Source of the DNA: Pumilibacter muris
GTDB taxonomy: Bacteria > Bacillota > Clostridia > Christensenellales > Pumilibacteraceae
NCBI RefSeq assembly: GCF_943193045.1
Contig: NZ_CALPCN010000004.1
Span: 1 to 64,000 of the forward strand
Length of the DNA stretch: 64,000 bases
Direction: 5' to 3'
Position numbers and translations under genes: made by a program. This document shows, piece by piece, positions 7,633 to 16,282 of this stretch. The notes under the pieces are model-generated. The model was not told where the DNA came from. It ran no database searches and saw only the letters and a program-made list of their open reading frames with translations. Each line of letters begins with the position of its first letter. The stretch's first letter is position 1.

Positions 7633-9156
7633 CTATATGTTGTCGTTTATAAGCGACTTGCCTTCCATTTCCTTAGGCTTTTCCACTCCCATAACGTGCA
7701 ACAACGTGGGCGCAACGTCGCAAAGCGCGCCGCCCGAGCGAAGAGTGGCGTTTTCATACCTCTTACCCGCAACGATAAACGGCACGGGGTTTGTGGTGTG
7801 GGCGGTGCACGGCGCACCGTCGTCGAAACTCATAAGTTCGGCGTTGCCGTGGTCGGCGCAAATAAGCGCGGTTCCGCCTGTGGAAAGTATTTTATCAACC
7901 ACTTTGCCCACTCCTTCGTCTACCGCTTTAACCGCTTTAACTGCGGCACCGAACACTCCCGTATGCCCCACCATGTCGCAATTCGCAAAATTCATAATAA
8001 GCACGTCGGTTTTGCCCACAACGTCGAGCGCCTTTTCGGTAACTTCGGGAGCGCTCATTTCGGGCTTAAGGTCGTAGGTTGCAACTTTGGGCGACGGCAC
8101 GAGCACGCGCTCTTCGCCTTTGTTGGGTTCTTCAACGCCGCCGTTAAAGAAAAACGTTACATGCGCGTATTTTTCGGTTTCGGCTACGCGCGCTTGCGTT
8201 TTTCCGAGTTTGCCCAAATATTCTCCGAGCGTGTTCACTATTTTTTTGGGAGCGAACGCTGTGTAAAGTCCTTTGAACGTGGCGTCGTATTGCGTCATAC
8301 CGACGTACACCGTCTTTTTGTAGCCGCCCGCTCGCTCGAAGTTATTAAAATCGGGTTCTATAGCCGCGCGCGTAATTTCACGGGCGCGGTCGGAACGGAA
8401 ATTGTAGAAAATAACACTGTCGTTGTTTTGCACGCCTCTGTAACCGTCTACAACAACGGGCTCAATAAATTCGTCGAGCTTTCCCGCCGCATAAGACGCC
8501 GCAATTCCCGCGTCGGCGTTGGTATAGTTGGCGCCCACTCCCGCAAAAACGCAGTCGTAACCCCGCTTTACTCTGTCCCAACGGTTGTCGCGGTCCATAT
8601 AATAGTAACGCCCCACAACGGTGGCAACTTTGCCCACTCCTATTTCGGCGGCTTTTTGCTCTACCTTTTTCACATATTCGCGCGCGCTGTCGGGCGGCAC
8701 GTCTCTGCCGTCGGTTACGCAATGAACAAACACGTTTTCGAGCTTTTCAGCCTTGCACATTTCAAGCAAAGCATAAAGATGGTTAACATGGCTGTGCACG
8801 CCGCCGTCGCTCGTAAGCCCAACAAGGTGAAGAGCGGTTTTATTCTTTTTCGCGTTTCCGATAGCCGCTTTAAAAGCTTCGTTCTTAAAAAATTCGCCGG
8901 TTTCGATTGCGTGGTCTATTAAAGAAATGTCTTGATACACAACCCGTCCCGCGCCTAAGTTGAGGTGCCCCACCTCGCTGTTGCCCATCTGACCGGCGGG
9001 CAACCCAACCGCTTTGCCGCTTGCCTCGATTTGAGTGTGCGGATACTTTTTCATAAGCGCTTTAAGGTTAGGCGTGCCTTCTTCGGCAATCGCGTTGCCG
9101 CGCAACGCGTCGCGCAAACCGAATCCGTCCATAATAATAATTGCGTCGGTTTTCAT
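7633..9156 (-). CDS. gpmI: 2,3-bisphosphoglycerate-independent phosphoglycerate mutase
   Basis: A 507-residue enzyme of normal length that interconverts 3- and 2-phosphoglycerate with a phosphoserine intermediate and two Mn ions. Motifs include MDGFG near the start, GQMGNSEVGHLNLGAG with the catalytic Ser, VHCVTDGRD, GRYYYMDRDNRW, NCDMVGHTG and CADHGNAE. The first motif usually reads DGWG, here DGFG. An AAGAGG ribosome binding site precedes the ATG. It lies directly downstream of tpiA in a two-gene glycolytic unit. Confidence 0.97.
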   Translation of the reverse strand: MKTDAIIIMDGFGLRDALRGNAIAEEGTPNLKALMKKYPHTQIEASGKAVGLPAGQMGNSEVGHLNLGAGRVVYQDISLIDHAIETGEFFKNEAFKAAIGNAKKNKTALHLVGLTSDGGVHSHVNHLYALLEMCKAEKLENVFVHCVTDGRDVPPDSAREYVKKVEQKAAEIGVGKVATVVGRYYYMDRDNRWDRVKRGYDCVFAGVGANYTNADAGIAASYAAGKLDEFIEPVVVDGYRGVQNNDSVIFYNFRSDRAREITRAAIEPDFNNFERAGGYKKTVYVGMTQYDATFKGLYTAFAPKKIVNTLGEYLGKLGKTQARVAETEKYAHVTFFFNGGVEEPNKGEERVLVPSPKVATYDLKPEMSAPEVTEKALDVVGKTDVLIMNFANCDMVGHTGVFGAAVKAVKAVDEGVGKVVDKILSTGGTALICADHGNAELMSFDDGAPCTAHTTNPVPFIVAGKRYENATLRSGGALCDVAPTLLHVMGVEKPKEMEGKSLINDNI

Positions 9157-9210
9157 AATTTATACCTCTTGCCACCTTTTTTAAACTTTGCCCAAACGCA
9201 CAAAACGTTT

Positions 9211-9957
9211 TTAATATTTTACCACTTTGGAGAAATCCGCCGCTTTCAAACTCGCGCCGCCTATAAGACCTCCGTCTATGTCGGGTTGAGCCATGAGAGC
9301 GGCAGCGTTCGAAGGGTTCATGCTTCCGCCGTATTGAATACGGAGTTTGTCGGCGGTAGCCTTGCCGTAAAGACCCGCAACAACCGAACGGATATATTTT
9401 ATAGTTTCGTTGGCTTGTTCGGATGTTGCCGTTTTGCCTGTACCTATTGCCCAAACGGGTTCGTAAGCAATTATAACGTTGTCAAGCTCGGCGGCGCTTA
9501 TTCCTTTAAACGCGCCTTCGGTTTGGCGTTTAACAACCGTTTCGGTTTTTCCGCCCTCGCGCTCTTCGAGAGTTTCGCCCACGCAAACAATGGGTTTAAG
9601 CGAATATTTAAGCGCTTGAACCGTGCGCATATTCACGGTTTCGTCAGTTTCTCCGAACATTTGGCGGCGCTCGCTGTGCCCTATTATAACGTATTCCGCG
9701 CCCACCTCTTTGAGCATTTCGGCGCTGATTTCGCCCGTGAAAGCGCCTTTATCCGCCCAAGCCACGTTCTCGGCGCCAACGGCTATATTCGTTCCGCGAG
9801 TAAGCTCGGCGGCTTTTTGAATAGCGGTATACGGCACGCAAATAACAACTTCGGCTTCCGCGTCGGCAACAAGCGGTTTAAGCTCGTTTATAAGCGACGT
9901 AGCCGCCGCAATAGTGTTGTTCATTTTCCAGTTTCCTGCAATAACGGGTTTTCTCAT
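9211..9957 (-). CDS. tpiA: Triosephosphate isomerase
   Basis: A 248-residue TIM-barrel enzyme that interconverts glyceraldehyde 3-phosphate and dihydroxyacetone phosphate. GNWKMN carries the active-site Lys, IIGHSERR the catalytic His, and AYEPVWAIGTGKTAT the catalytic Glu and flexible loop. Length is standard. AAGGAG lies 12 bases before the ATG. It is co-oriented with gpmI, 54 bases apart, and likely in the same transcript. Confidence 0.98.
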   Translation of the reverse strand: MRKPVIAGNWKMNNTIAAATSLINELKPLVADAEAEVVICVPYTAIQKAAELTRGTNIAVGAENVAWADKGAFTGEISAEMLKEVGAEYVIIGHSERRQMFGETDETVNMRTVQALKYSLKPIVCVGETLEEREGGKTETVVKRQTEGAFKGISAAELDNVIIAYEPVWAIGTGKTATSEQANETIKYIRSVVAGLYGKATADKLRIQYGGSMNPSNAAALMAQPDIDGGLIGGASLKAADFSKVVKY

Positions 9958-10061
9958 AGTTTATATAACTCCTTAAAATAAATTACTTTTTAGTTGTTGC
10001 ATTAAAATAAGCGGCAATCACTTACATAGAGCGGAAAGACGCGCCGCTATATGCGCTCGTT

Positions 10062-10790
10062 TTAACCGCCGTAATCTTGGCGGAGCTTTTCGAATACGAC
10101 TACTCCCGCCGCAACGGACGCGTTCAAGGAATTTACCTTGCCGCGCATAGGAATAGACACAACGCCGTCGCATTTGCTCAAAGTTAAGCGTTTAACGCCT
10201 TGTCCCTCGCCGCCCACTACAAACGCGACCGCGCCTTTAACGTCGGTTTCGTACACGCTTTTGCCGCTCATGTCGGCGGCGTACACCCATACGTTGTTTT
10301 CTTTCAGTTCGTCGATTGCGTCGTTTATGTTGGTTACTTTTGCCACGAGCACATGGCTCGCCGCTCCCGCCGAAACTTTTATAACGGTTTCGTTCACCGA
10401 CACGCTGCGATGGCGGGGTATAACAACTCCGTGCACTCCCGCGCACTCAGCCACTCGCAAAATGCTTCCCAAATTGTGCGGGTCCTCAACGCCGTCTAAA
10501 ACAAGAACGAACGGCTTTTCGCCTTTTTTCTCGGCAAGCTCGAGAATATCTGCAAGTTCGCAATACACAAAATCGGTTATTTCGGCGATAAAGCCTTGAT
10601 GCCGCTTTTGCGCGCTTTCGCGGTCGAGCGCTTCTTTTTCGCGGAAAAATATTTTTATTCCCCTGCTCTTCGCGTCATCTATTATTTTGTTTGCCGCCGC
10701 GTCTTTAAGTCCTTTCTGCACAAGCAAACGGTCTATCGTCTTGCCCGAACGCACGGCTTCGCCTACGGCGTTACGCCCTTCTATTTTCAT
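10062..10790 (-). CDS. rlmB: 23S rRNA 2'-O-methyltransferase, TrmH/RlmB family
   Basis: A 242-residue SpoU-class methyltransferase that uses SAM to 2'-O-methylate a guanosine in 23S rRNA. The N-terminal RNA-binding domain has GRNAVGEAV and HQGFIAEI. The knotted catalytic domain carries DGVEDPHNLGSILRVAECAG, VVGGEGQGV and the SLNASVAAGVVVFE knot motif. The gene follows thyX at a 20-base distance, as in many Bacillota where mrnC, thyX and rlmB cluster. Confidence 0.92.
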   Translation of the reverse strand: MKIEGRNAVGEAVRSGKTIDRLLVQKGLKDAAANKIIDDAKSRGIKIFFREKEALDRESAQKRHQGFIAEITDFVYCELADILELAEKKGEKPFVLVLDGVEDPHNLGSILRVAECAGVHGVVIPRHRSVSVNETVIKVSAGAASHVLVAKVTNINDAIDELKENNVWVYAADMSGKSVYETDVKGAVAFVVGGEGQGVKRLTLSKCDGVVSIPMRGKVNSLNASVAAGVVVFEKLRQDYGG

Positions 10791-10810
10791 GTTCTTTTCC
10801 TTATTTCCTT

Positions 10811-11542
10811 TTAATTCGCTTTATTTTTAACGGCTTCGAACACCGCCTTAACTTCCGCCGCCTTTCCGCAACTCTTTTTTCCTTCGGGGCAAACGCCGCG
10901 CAAACAACCCGGACCGGCGTTAGAGAACACCGACGGCGCCACCCGCAAAACTTCTTCGAGCATTTGCCAAGCTATGTTGCGAATTTCCCACTGGGCGCGG
11001 TTGCAACAACGCAAAGAAAAAAAGTGCAGAAGCTCGCGCGCGTTCATAGAAAGTATCATTTTCGTTTCGCAAGCGTTAGGCAACACAAAACGCGCGTCCT
11101 CGTTGCTTTTTTCGTTGTTTCCGCCCAAAACTTGTTGCCACTCGCGGTACCATTCGAGCATTTGAGCCATTTGAGCTTCGTACTTATTAACGGCGTCTTT
11201 GCCGAGCGCTTCTATCGCGGGCGGCACAATATAATTAAACTCGCCCTCCGACACATACCGCTGACTGCGAACCGAAAAGCTCGCTATTCGGTGGCGGGTA
11301 ATTTGCGCGAGCAACGCGCGCGACACGCCTTCGAGCGCAAAGGTAAAGCTTGCGTGCTCGAACGGCGAATAGTGGTTCATTTTGGTTAGCAACGATATAA
11401 ACTTAGCATTGTCTTTTTCGCCTATTTTTTCTATTAAATCGTCTATTTCGTCGCCCGAATAGCAAAGTTTTGCCGCAAGAGCGATTGTTTGTTCGGGGTC
11501 GGCGGTATAACGGATAAGCCGCGCTTTTCCTTCAACTTTCAA
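10811..11542 (-). CDS. thyX: Flavin-dependent thymidylate synthase
   Basis: A 243-residue FAD-dependent enzyme that makes dTMP from dUMP with methylenetetrahydrofolate and NAD(P)H. It has the ThyX signature RHRIASFSVRSQR and the substrate-binding region SMNARELLHFFSLRCCNRAQWEIR. The start is a TTG codon with AAGGAG 8 bases upstream; no better start is present. ThyX use implies the strain need not rely on ThyA with dihydrofolate reductase, though thyA could lie elsewhere. Confidence 0.96.
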   Translation of the reverse strand: MKVEGKARLIRYTADPEQTIALAAKLCYSGDEIDDLIEKIGEKDNAKFISLLTKMNHYSPFEHASFTFALEGVSRALLAQITRHRIASFSVRSQRYVSEGEFNYIVPPAIEALGKDAVNKYEAQMAQMLEWYREWQQVLGGNNEKSNEDARFVLPNACETKMILSMNARELLHFFSLRCCNRAQWEIRNIAWQMLEEVLRVAPSVFSNAGPGCLRGVCPEGKKSCGKAAEVKAVFEAVKNKAN

Positions 11543-11574
11543 AATAATTTCTCCTTATGAGTTTCTTTTACTTT

Positions 11575-11690
11575 ACTTTCGCCCGAATGCAACACGGCGC
11601 TACGCTACGTTTCACTTCGCTTGCTTAATCCGTGTTGGGCGAGCGTTCAACGGCGTCCTTTCGCGGTACACGCCCGCGAAAGTCGATTTT
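11575..11690. other. Structured spacer between mrnC and thyX
   Basis: Two inverted repeats lie in the 182-base gap. One pairs CAACACGG with CCGTGTTG (extended by CGCC/GGCG) around a loop of about 35 bases rich in CGCTACG-type repeats. The second pairs TTTCGCGG with CCGCGAAA. Function is unknown; it could be an RNA processing or regulatory structure ahead of thyX. Confidence 0.4.
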
Positions 11691-11724
11691 AAAAACGTTT
11701 GCCTTCGGTCTGAGCAAAGCATTT

Positions 11725-12105
11725 CTATATCCCGCATAAACACAGCGTTTCGAGTTCTTCGAGCCGCGCGATTTCGCCGCGCAAATAGAGCCAACCGAAC
11801 AACGCTTCGAGAGCGGTAGCCCGCTTGTAGTCCATAAGCCCCGCGTTTTTCGCTTTCGCGGGGGTATGGCAATTCCTCGCGCGCCTTGCAACGTCTTTCT
11901 CCTCGTCGGACAGAACGGGCAAAACCGCTTCGAGCATTGCCGATTGCGCGGTCGCTTTAACGCAAGCGTTCACTTTGGCGTTTAGCTCGCGCGAACGGTA
12001 TTCCGCTTTTTCGAGCATTCTCGTGCGAACGAAAAGCGAAAATACGGCGTCTCCTATATACGCGAGCGTTACGGGATTCATAGCGTTTATTCTTTCGTTT
12101 TCCAT
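11725..12105 (-). CDS. mrnC: Mini-ribonuclease III
   Basis: A 126-residue RNase III domain without the dsRNA-binding domain, the enzyme that matures 23S rRNA ends in Bacillota. YIGDAVFSLFVRTRML carries the catalytic Asp region and ALEALFGWLYLRG the conserved Glu region. The start at 12105 (MENERINAMNP) was chosen because a strong promoter ends 8 bases upstream: the longer reading frame would begin inside the -10 box. No Shine-Dalgarno sequence is visible, so the message is probably leaderless. The gene usually follows cysS; no cysS lies in this window. Confidence 0.92.
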   Translation of the reverse strand: MENERINAMNPVTLAYIGDAVFSLFVRTRMLEKAEYRSRELNAKVNACVKATAQSAMLEAVLPVLSDEEKDVARRARNCHTPAKAKNAGLMDYKRATALEALFGWLYLRGEIARLEELETLCLCGI

Positions 12106-12113
12106 CGTTATAG

Positions 12114-12142
12114 AGTATAGCACACGCGCGGAAAAATGGCAA
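12114..12142 (-). promoter_or_regulatory. Promoter of mrnC, probably leaderless
   Basis: Minus-strand TTGCCA (12137-12142), 17 bases, TATACT (12114-12119) with an upstream TGTGC extension. Only 8 bases separate the -10 box from the ATG at 12105. Confidence 0.85.
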
Positions 12143-12174
12143 CCGTTTAGCCCGCCGCAATCAGAGCGCGCCTA

Positions 12175-14523
12175 TTATTTTAAAAACACGACTTGCGCCG
12201 ACGCGAAAGGCTCGTTTTCGGTTCCCATAATAATTTCGTTCCATTCCGATTCCGTTCCCGAAAACGTCACTTTATTAAGCGAATCGCACCCTAAAAACGC
12301 TTTTCCTTCCACTCTTTTTATATTCGCGCACATCCACACGCTTTTAAGATTATTACAATAGGCGAACGTAAGCTCGTCGATTTCGGTTATAAAAAGCGGC
12401 AAGCTAAAACTTGTTAGCGCTTTGCAATGCGCGAACGCCCCGTGTCCTATTTGCGTAACGTTGTTATGAAGCCCCGACATTTGCAAACTTTCGCAGCCCC
12501 AAAACGCCGCATCGCCAACGCGAGTTAGTCCGCCGGGAATTTCCACAGTTTTAAGATTTCCGTTCCATTCGAACAACCAACCGGGCAACTCTGTTACCGA
12601 CTCGGGCACGTCAAAACTTTCAAGCGCGGAACAGCCCGCGAAAGAATATTTGCCCAACGATTCTACCGTGTCGGGCAGACGCACGTTTTCCAAACTGCGG
12701 CACCCCTGAAACGCTCTTTCGCCTATTGCGGTGACGCTTTCGGCAACCGAAACCGCAGAAAGCGTACGGCAAGTGTAAAAAGCGCGTTCGGGAATTTCGG
12801 CGCCGCCCGTTATTTCCACCGTTTTCAAACTGTCTTTGGGAATTTGGGATATATGTTCAGCCGACAAAGACGCGTATTCTATTGCCGAACATTCCGCGAA
12901 AACGTTTGTTTCAAGCTCGACGCTGTTGGGAACGGTAACCGATTTGAGCTCCGTGCAACGCATAAACGCCGCTTCCCCCACTTGCGCCGACTCGGGTAAC
13001 TTTATGCTTTGCAAACTTGCGCAATTTGCAAAAGCCAACTCCTCTATAACGCGCAACCGAGTTGTAGCCTCTATTTTTTCAAGTCCCGAACAACTCAAAA
13101 ACGCTTGCGCCTCCACCGTTTCGGCATCCGGAATTGCCACCCGCCTAAGCTCGTAAGCTTGCTTGCAAAGCGCTTTTGGAACGGTGTTTCCGTAAATAGT
13201 CAGCTCTTTTAATTTGCCGACTCCCGTATACTCTATAACGCTTGCGTGAGCGCTCAACGCTTTTAGGTTTTTGAAACCCGAAAAAATATCCGGACTGCTC
13301 ACCCTTAAAAGAGTTTTCGGTAATACAAGCTCTTTCAACTTTTTCTCGTTTGCCGTGCGCGGCGAAAAATCAAATTCGGACACCGTTTTGCCTTTTATGC
13401 TTTCGGGCACAACAACGCTTTCGTAGCACGTCGAAAGCGTAACCGAAAGAGTGCCGTCGGGCAGTTCCTTATAATAATAAATTCCGTAGTGCCCGTCGAA
13501 TCCCGCCGCCGAAAAAGTGTTTATTGCAAAAGCAACGCAAGTAAACGCGCAAACCGCATACAATATAAACTCAATAAACTGCGTCTTGTCTTTGTGTCCT
13601 TTTCTTCGCGCGATTTCCGACTTTATCACACACCATATAACTCCGAGCGGAATAAACACGCCGAGCCATACTGCTTTTTTTCCGTATGTATACGCGGGAT
13701 AAAAAGTAGCTATTGCAAATATTACGAGTGCGAGCGTCACAAACGACAGCCCGTTTAAAACGGTTTTGCGTTTGCCTTTGCGAGCCGACACGGCGCAAAA
13801 GCTCGCGGCAACAAAGAAAGCTCCCGCAAGGCAAAACATAAAAATCACGGCGTTGCCCGACCGTTCTCCGAATACTATCGGAGTTTGCGCGAAAGAAACC
13901 GTTACGGCAATAACCGCAAACACAACCGAAAGCACGGCAAAAGAAACATACGCGTTAAAAAACTTGTCCGCTTTTTCCTTAGCCTTAGCCTGCGCTATGC
14001 GCACCGCCTGTTCTTCCTGTCTGCGTCGTTTCGCCAACTCCGACGCCTTGCGCGCTTGTTCTTCGGCTTCGCGGGTAGGAAGTTTTTGCACTCTTCGACT
14101 GAGAGCGTCGGATAATTTTCCCGCAATATTACCGCCGCCGAACAGCTCAAAAACCCGTTCGATAAAAATTTCGGGCTTGCGGATTTTAAGCAAAGCGTCG
14201 AAATCGTTCTTTTCTTCTTGCCGAACGCCTTTATACGCGGCGCGCTCTGTAATCTTTTCCTCTTGCGGTAAAAATCCTTTTGTTTTTTCGGACACTTTAT
14301 ACGGTTGCGAAAATTTGGCGTCGAGCGCGGTTAGCCGAGCCGCGTTTGCTTCGAGTTCTTCGGGAACACGAAAAGACGGGCGGACTTTAACCTCCGCCGC
14401 CGTTCGCAAAACTTGCGGAAGGGGATTCTCAAATTTTTCCCGCCGTTTTTTGGGCGGCACGCGCTGAGACGTATACAGCCCCACGGCGGTAAATATAATT
14501 TTTTCGGCTTCTTCTAAATTCAT
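12175..14523 (-). CDS. Membrane-anchored BspA-type leucine-rich repeat protein
   Basis: A 782-residue protein. Residues 1-150 form a soluble domain shared with the protein at 4119-4853 (NIAGKLSDALSRRVQKL aligns with NISGKLLKKVNKMLAKF). A charged coiled coil follows (about 155-190), then five hydrophobic segments (about 192-350), and finally about 400 residues of Treponema/BspA-type leucine-rich repeats, for example GERAFQGCRSLENVRLPD and FAGCSALESFDVPES. Five helices after a cytoplasmic N-terminus place the repeats outside the cell, where BspA-type repeats commonly mediate adhesion. It has its own promoter and a GAGAGG ribosome binding site. The function of the N-terminal domain is unknown. 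Confidence 0.85.
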   Translation of the reverse strand: MNLEEAEKIIFTAVGLYTSQRVPPKKRREKFENPLPQVLRTAAEVKVRPSFRVPEELEANAARLTALDAKFSQPYKVSEKTKGFLPQEEKITERAAYKGVRQEEKNDFDALLKIRKPEIFIERVFELFGGGNIAGKLSDALSRRVQKLPTREAEEQARKASELAKRRRQEEQAVRIAQAKAKEKADKFFNAYVSFAVLSVVFAVIAVTVSFAQTPIVFGERSGNAVIFMFCLAGAFFVAASFCAVSARKGKRKTVLNGLSFVTLALVIFAIATFYPAYTYGKKAVWLGVFIPLGVIWCVIKSEIARRKGHKDKTQFIEFILYAVCAFTCVAFAINTFSAAGFDGHYGIYYYKELPDGTLSVTLSTCYESVVVPESIKGKTVSEFDFSPRTANEKKLKELVLPKTLLRVSSPDIFSGFKNLKALSAHASVIEYTGVGKLKELTIYGNTVPKALCKQAYELRRVAIPDAETVEAQAFLSCSGLEKIEATTRLRVIEELAFANCASLQSIKLPESAQVGEAAFMRCTELKSVTVPNSVELETNVFAECSAIEYASLSAEHISQIPKDSLKTVEITGGAEIPERAFYTCRTLSAVSVAESVTAIGERAFQGCRSLENVRLPDTVESLGKYSFAGCSALESFDVPESVTELPGWLFEWNGNLKTVEIPGGLTRVGDAAFWGCESLQMSGLHNNVTQIGHGAFAHCKALTSFSLPLFITEIDELTFAYCNNLKSVWMCANIKRVEGKAFLGCDSLNKVTFSGTESEWNEIIMGTENEPFASAQVVFLK

Positions 14524-14549
14524 CCGAGCACCTCTCTACTCACGGATAA

Positions 14550-14578
14550 AGTATACCATATTTAAAAGAAACCCGCAA
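14550..14578 (-). promoter_or_regulatory. Sigma-70 promoter for BspA-type gene
   Basis: Minus-strand TTGCGG (14573-14578), 17 bases, TATACT (14550-14555), 26 bases before the ATG. Confidence 0.7.
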
Positions 14579-14615
14579 CTTTTTTTACGGCGCCGCAAAC
14601 TCAGCCGAGCTTACG

Positions 14616-15191
14616 CTATTTGTTTAAACCCTCTAATGGATTGCCCCACAAAACTTCGCCGCTTGCAAAAGCGACCGCATACGGCTTGCCGAAAAGAGAC
14701 GCGTATGTAGGAATAAACCCGAAATCGGCATCGCCGCCCGAAAACGCGATTCCCACAATAACGTCGCACACGGGCGCAATTTTCTTCCAGTTTTTCGCAA
14801 GCAATATGTCGGTGTCAACAAGCAATCCGAAATCGAAATTCTTGAATCGCAGCACCTTAATCGTATCGCCCTCGCCGTATCCGCCGCCGCAAAGATTTAG
14901 GGTGCGGTCGGCTATGTCGGCAAGCGCGCCGCCCGAAAAAGTCATAACCGAAATGTGGCGCAAACTCCCGAAGCGCGTTGTGCACCCGCACAAAACGGGG
15001 CAACCGCACTCATTAGACACCGCCGCCCATTTGCGGGCAAAATCCGACGCGCCCGCAATTTCGCTTCCGAGCGACACTTCGTTTTTCAGCGTTTCCGCAA
15101 CAAGCACCGCGTCGGCAACGCCGTTTTTAAGCGGCTTGTCGCCTTTTTCCGCAACGCCGATTTTCGCCGCGCCAATATCTATAACTTTCAT
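14616..15191 (-). CDS. Nitrilase-fold protein lacking the catalytic cysteine
   Basis: A 191-residue protein, shorter than the usual 260-300 residues of carbon-nitrogen hydrolases. The segment GEGDTIKVLRFKNFDFGLLV-DTDILLAKNWKKIAPVCDVIVGIAF matches the nitrilase core that surrounds the nucleophile, but the expected Cys (as in ICYD) is replaced: the stretch reads LLVDTDI. The N-terminal Glu region is also not recognisable. It may be a non-catalytic or binding member. No Shine-Dalgarno sequence is clear; TATCAT lies 6 bases before the ATG. The neighbours (lipid kinase, Mrp) do not explain its role. Confidence 0.55.
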   Translation of the reverse strand: MKVIDIGAAKIGVAEKGDKPLKNGVADAVLVAETLKNEVSLGSEIAGASDFARKWAAVSNECGCPVLCGCTTRFGSLRHISVMTFSGGALADIADRTLNLCGGGYGEGDTIKVLRFKNFDFGLLVDTDILLAKNWKKIAPVCDVIVGIAFSGGDADFGFIPTYASLFGKPYAVAFASGEVLWGNPLEGLNK

Positions 15192-15259
15192 ATTTCCATG
15201 ATATGGCGCAAATAAATTTAGGTGAACTTTTTTATTGCGAAACTTGCAAATGCCAAAAA

Positions 15260-16231
15260 CTATATTTTAGTTTCCTCGCTTTTAAATCCGTCTTTAAGGC
15301 AAGAACGTTTGCCCTTTTTCGGGCGCGGAATAATAAGGCTGACGTGTTTGTTTAAAACCTTAACCGCGATATTGCCAGTAGTTCCCCGCTCGCCGTCGAA
15401 ATTCCACACCACGTTTTCCGCCACACCTACGGAAAAATCTTTAATTTTATAAGTGTACATTTTTTTGTTTTTCAAAAGGCGTTTAAATCCGCGAGTAAAA
15501 ACCTTGATTGCGCTGAAAAAATATCTGAAATGCCTATGCACTTTGGTTTCGTTTCCGCGCGGTTTCTCGCTGACAATTATAACTTCGGCTTCGCCGTCGT
15601 CCATAAACGCGCCGCCGTTCACAGGCAAACTCGCAACGCTTCTGCCGTTCATAATCATTATCATAACGGCGCTCGTTTTTTCTTCGCCTTCCGCGCCCGA
15701 AAACGTTACAGGGTATTCGTCGAACACGAGGTCGTTTTTAAGCACCTCGAAAACGTAGGCTATTTTCCCGAAAACCTTTTTCGCGCTCTGTTTCGCTTTA
15801 TACGAACAACCCGTAAGCCCGCCGCTGCAAGCAACGTACATAACGTAGCTGTCGTTCACTTTCATAACGTCCAGAGGATACGCTCCGCCCTTAACTATGT
15901 TTTTCACGGCGCCGCGCACATCGCGCGGAATTCCCGTGCTTCGGGCAATGTCGTTCACCGTCCCTGTGGGAATGTAGCCGAGCACAGGTCTGTTTTCGCG
16001 CTCGCCGAGCCCCATAACAACTTCGTTAAAAGAACCGTCGCCGCCCGCGAACACGAGCACGTCGTAATTTCCGCAACTTTCGGCAGCCTTTTCCACGAGT
16101 TCGCCCGCTCTGCGAGTGGCGTAAACATCGACTTCTCCGAAACGCTCCCTAAGTTTTTTAACGATAAACTTTTTCTTTTTGGCGGCTTTTCCTTTTCCGC
16201 TCACGGGATTGTAAACAAACAGACATTTCAT
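15260..16231 (-). CDS. Diacylglycerol/lipid kinase, DagK/YegS family
   Basis: A 323-residue ATP-dependent lipid kinase. YNPVSGKGKA begins the domain, FAGGDGSFNEVVMGL carries the GGDG catalytic and nucleotide-binding motif, and GYIPTGTVNDIARSTGIP is the standard next motif. Members phosphorylate diacylglycerol or related lipids to recycle them for phospholipid and teichoic acid synthesis. Start 16231 is preferred to an in-frame codon 45 bases upstream because GGAGAG lies just before it and the family motif starts there. It follows the Mrp gene closely on the same strand. Confidence 0.92.
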   Translation of the reverse strand: MKCLFVYNPVSGKGKAAKKKKFIVKKLRERFGEVDVYATRRAGELVEKAAESCGNYDVLVFAGGDGSFNEVVMGLGERENRPVLGYIPTGTVNDIARSTGIPRDVRGAVKNIVKGGAYPLDVMKVNDSYVMYVACSGGLTGCSYKAKQSAKKVFGKIAYVFEVLKNDLVFDEYPVTFSGAEGEEKTSAVMIMIMNGRSVASLPVNGGAFMDDGEAEVIIVSEKPRGNETKVHRHFRYFFSAIKVFTRGFKRLLKNKKMYTYKIKDFSVGVAENVVWNFDGERGTTGNIAVKVLNKHVSLIIPRPKKGKRSCLKDGFKSEETKI

Positions 16232-16282
16232 TGCAAACTCTCCATTCTTCCGTTTTTCGCCGTAAGCTATGCGCACACTATT

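Noticed and set aside
7696-8922. Long plus-strand reading frame opposite gpmI
   Set aside because: It is antisense to a gene with clear motifs, has an unnatural basic composition and no ribosome binding site. The same holds for long frames opposite the lipid kinase/Mrp genes, the Hint locus and the GH32 genes.
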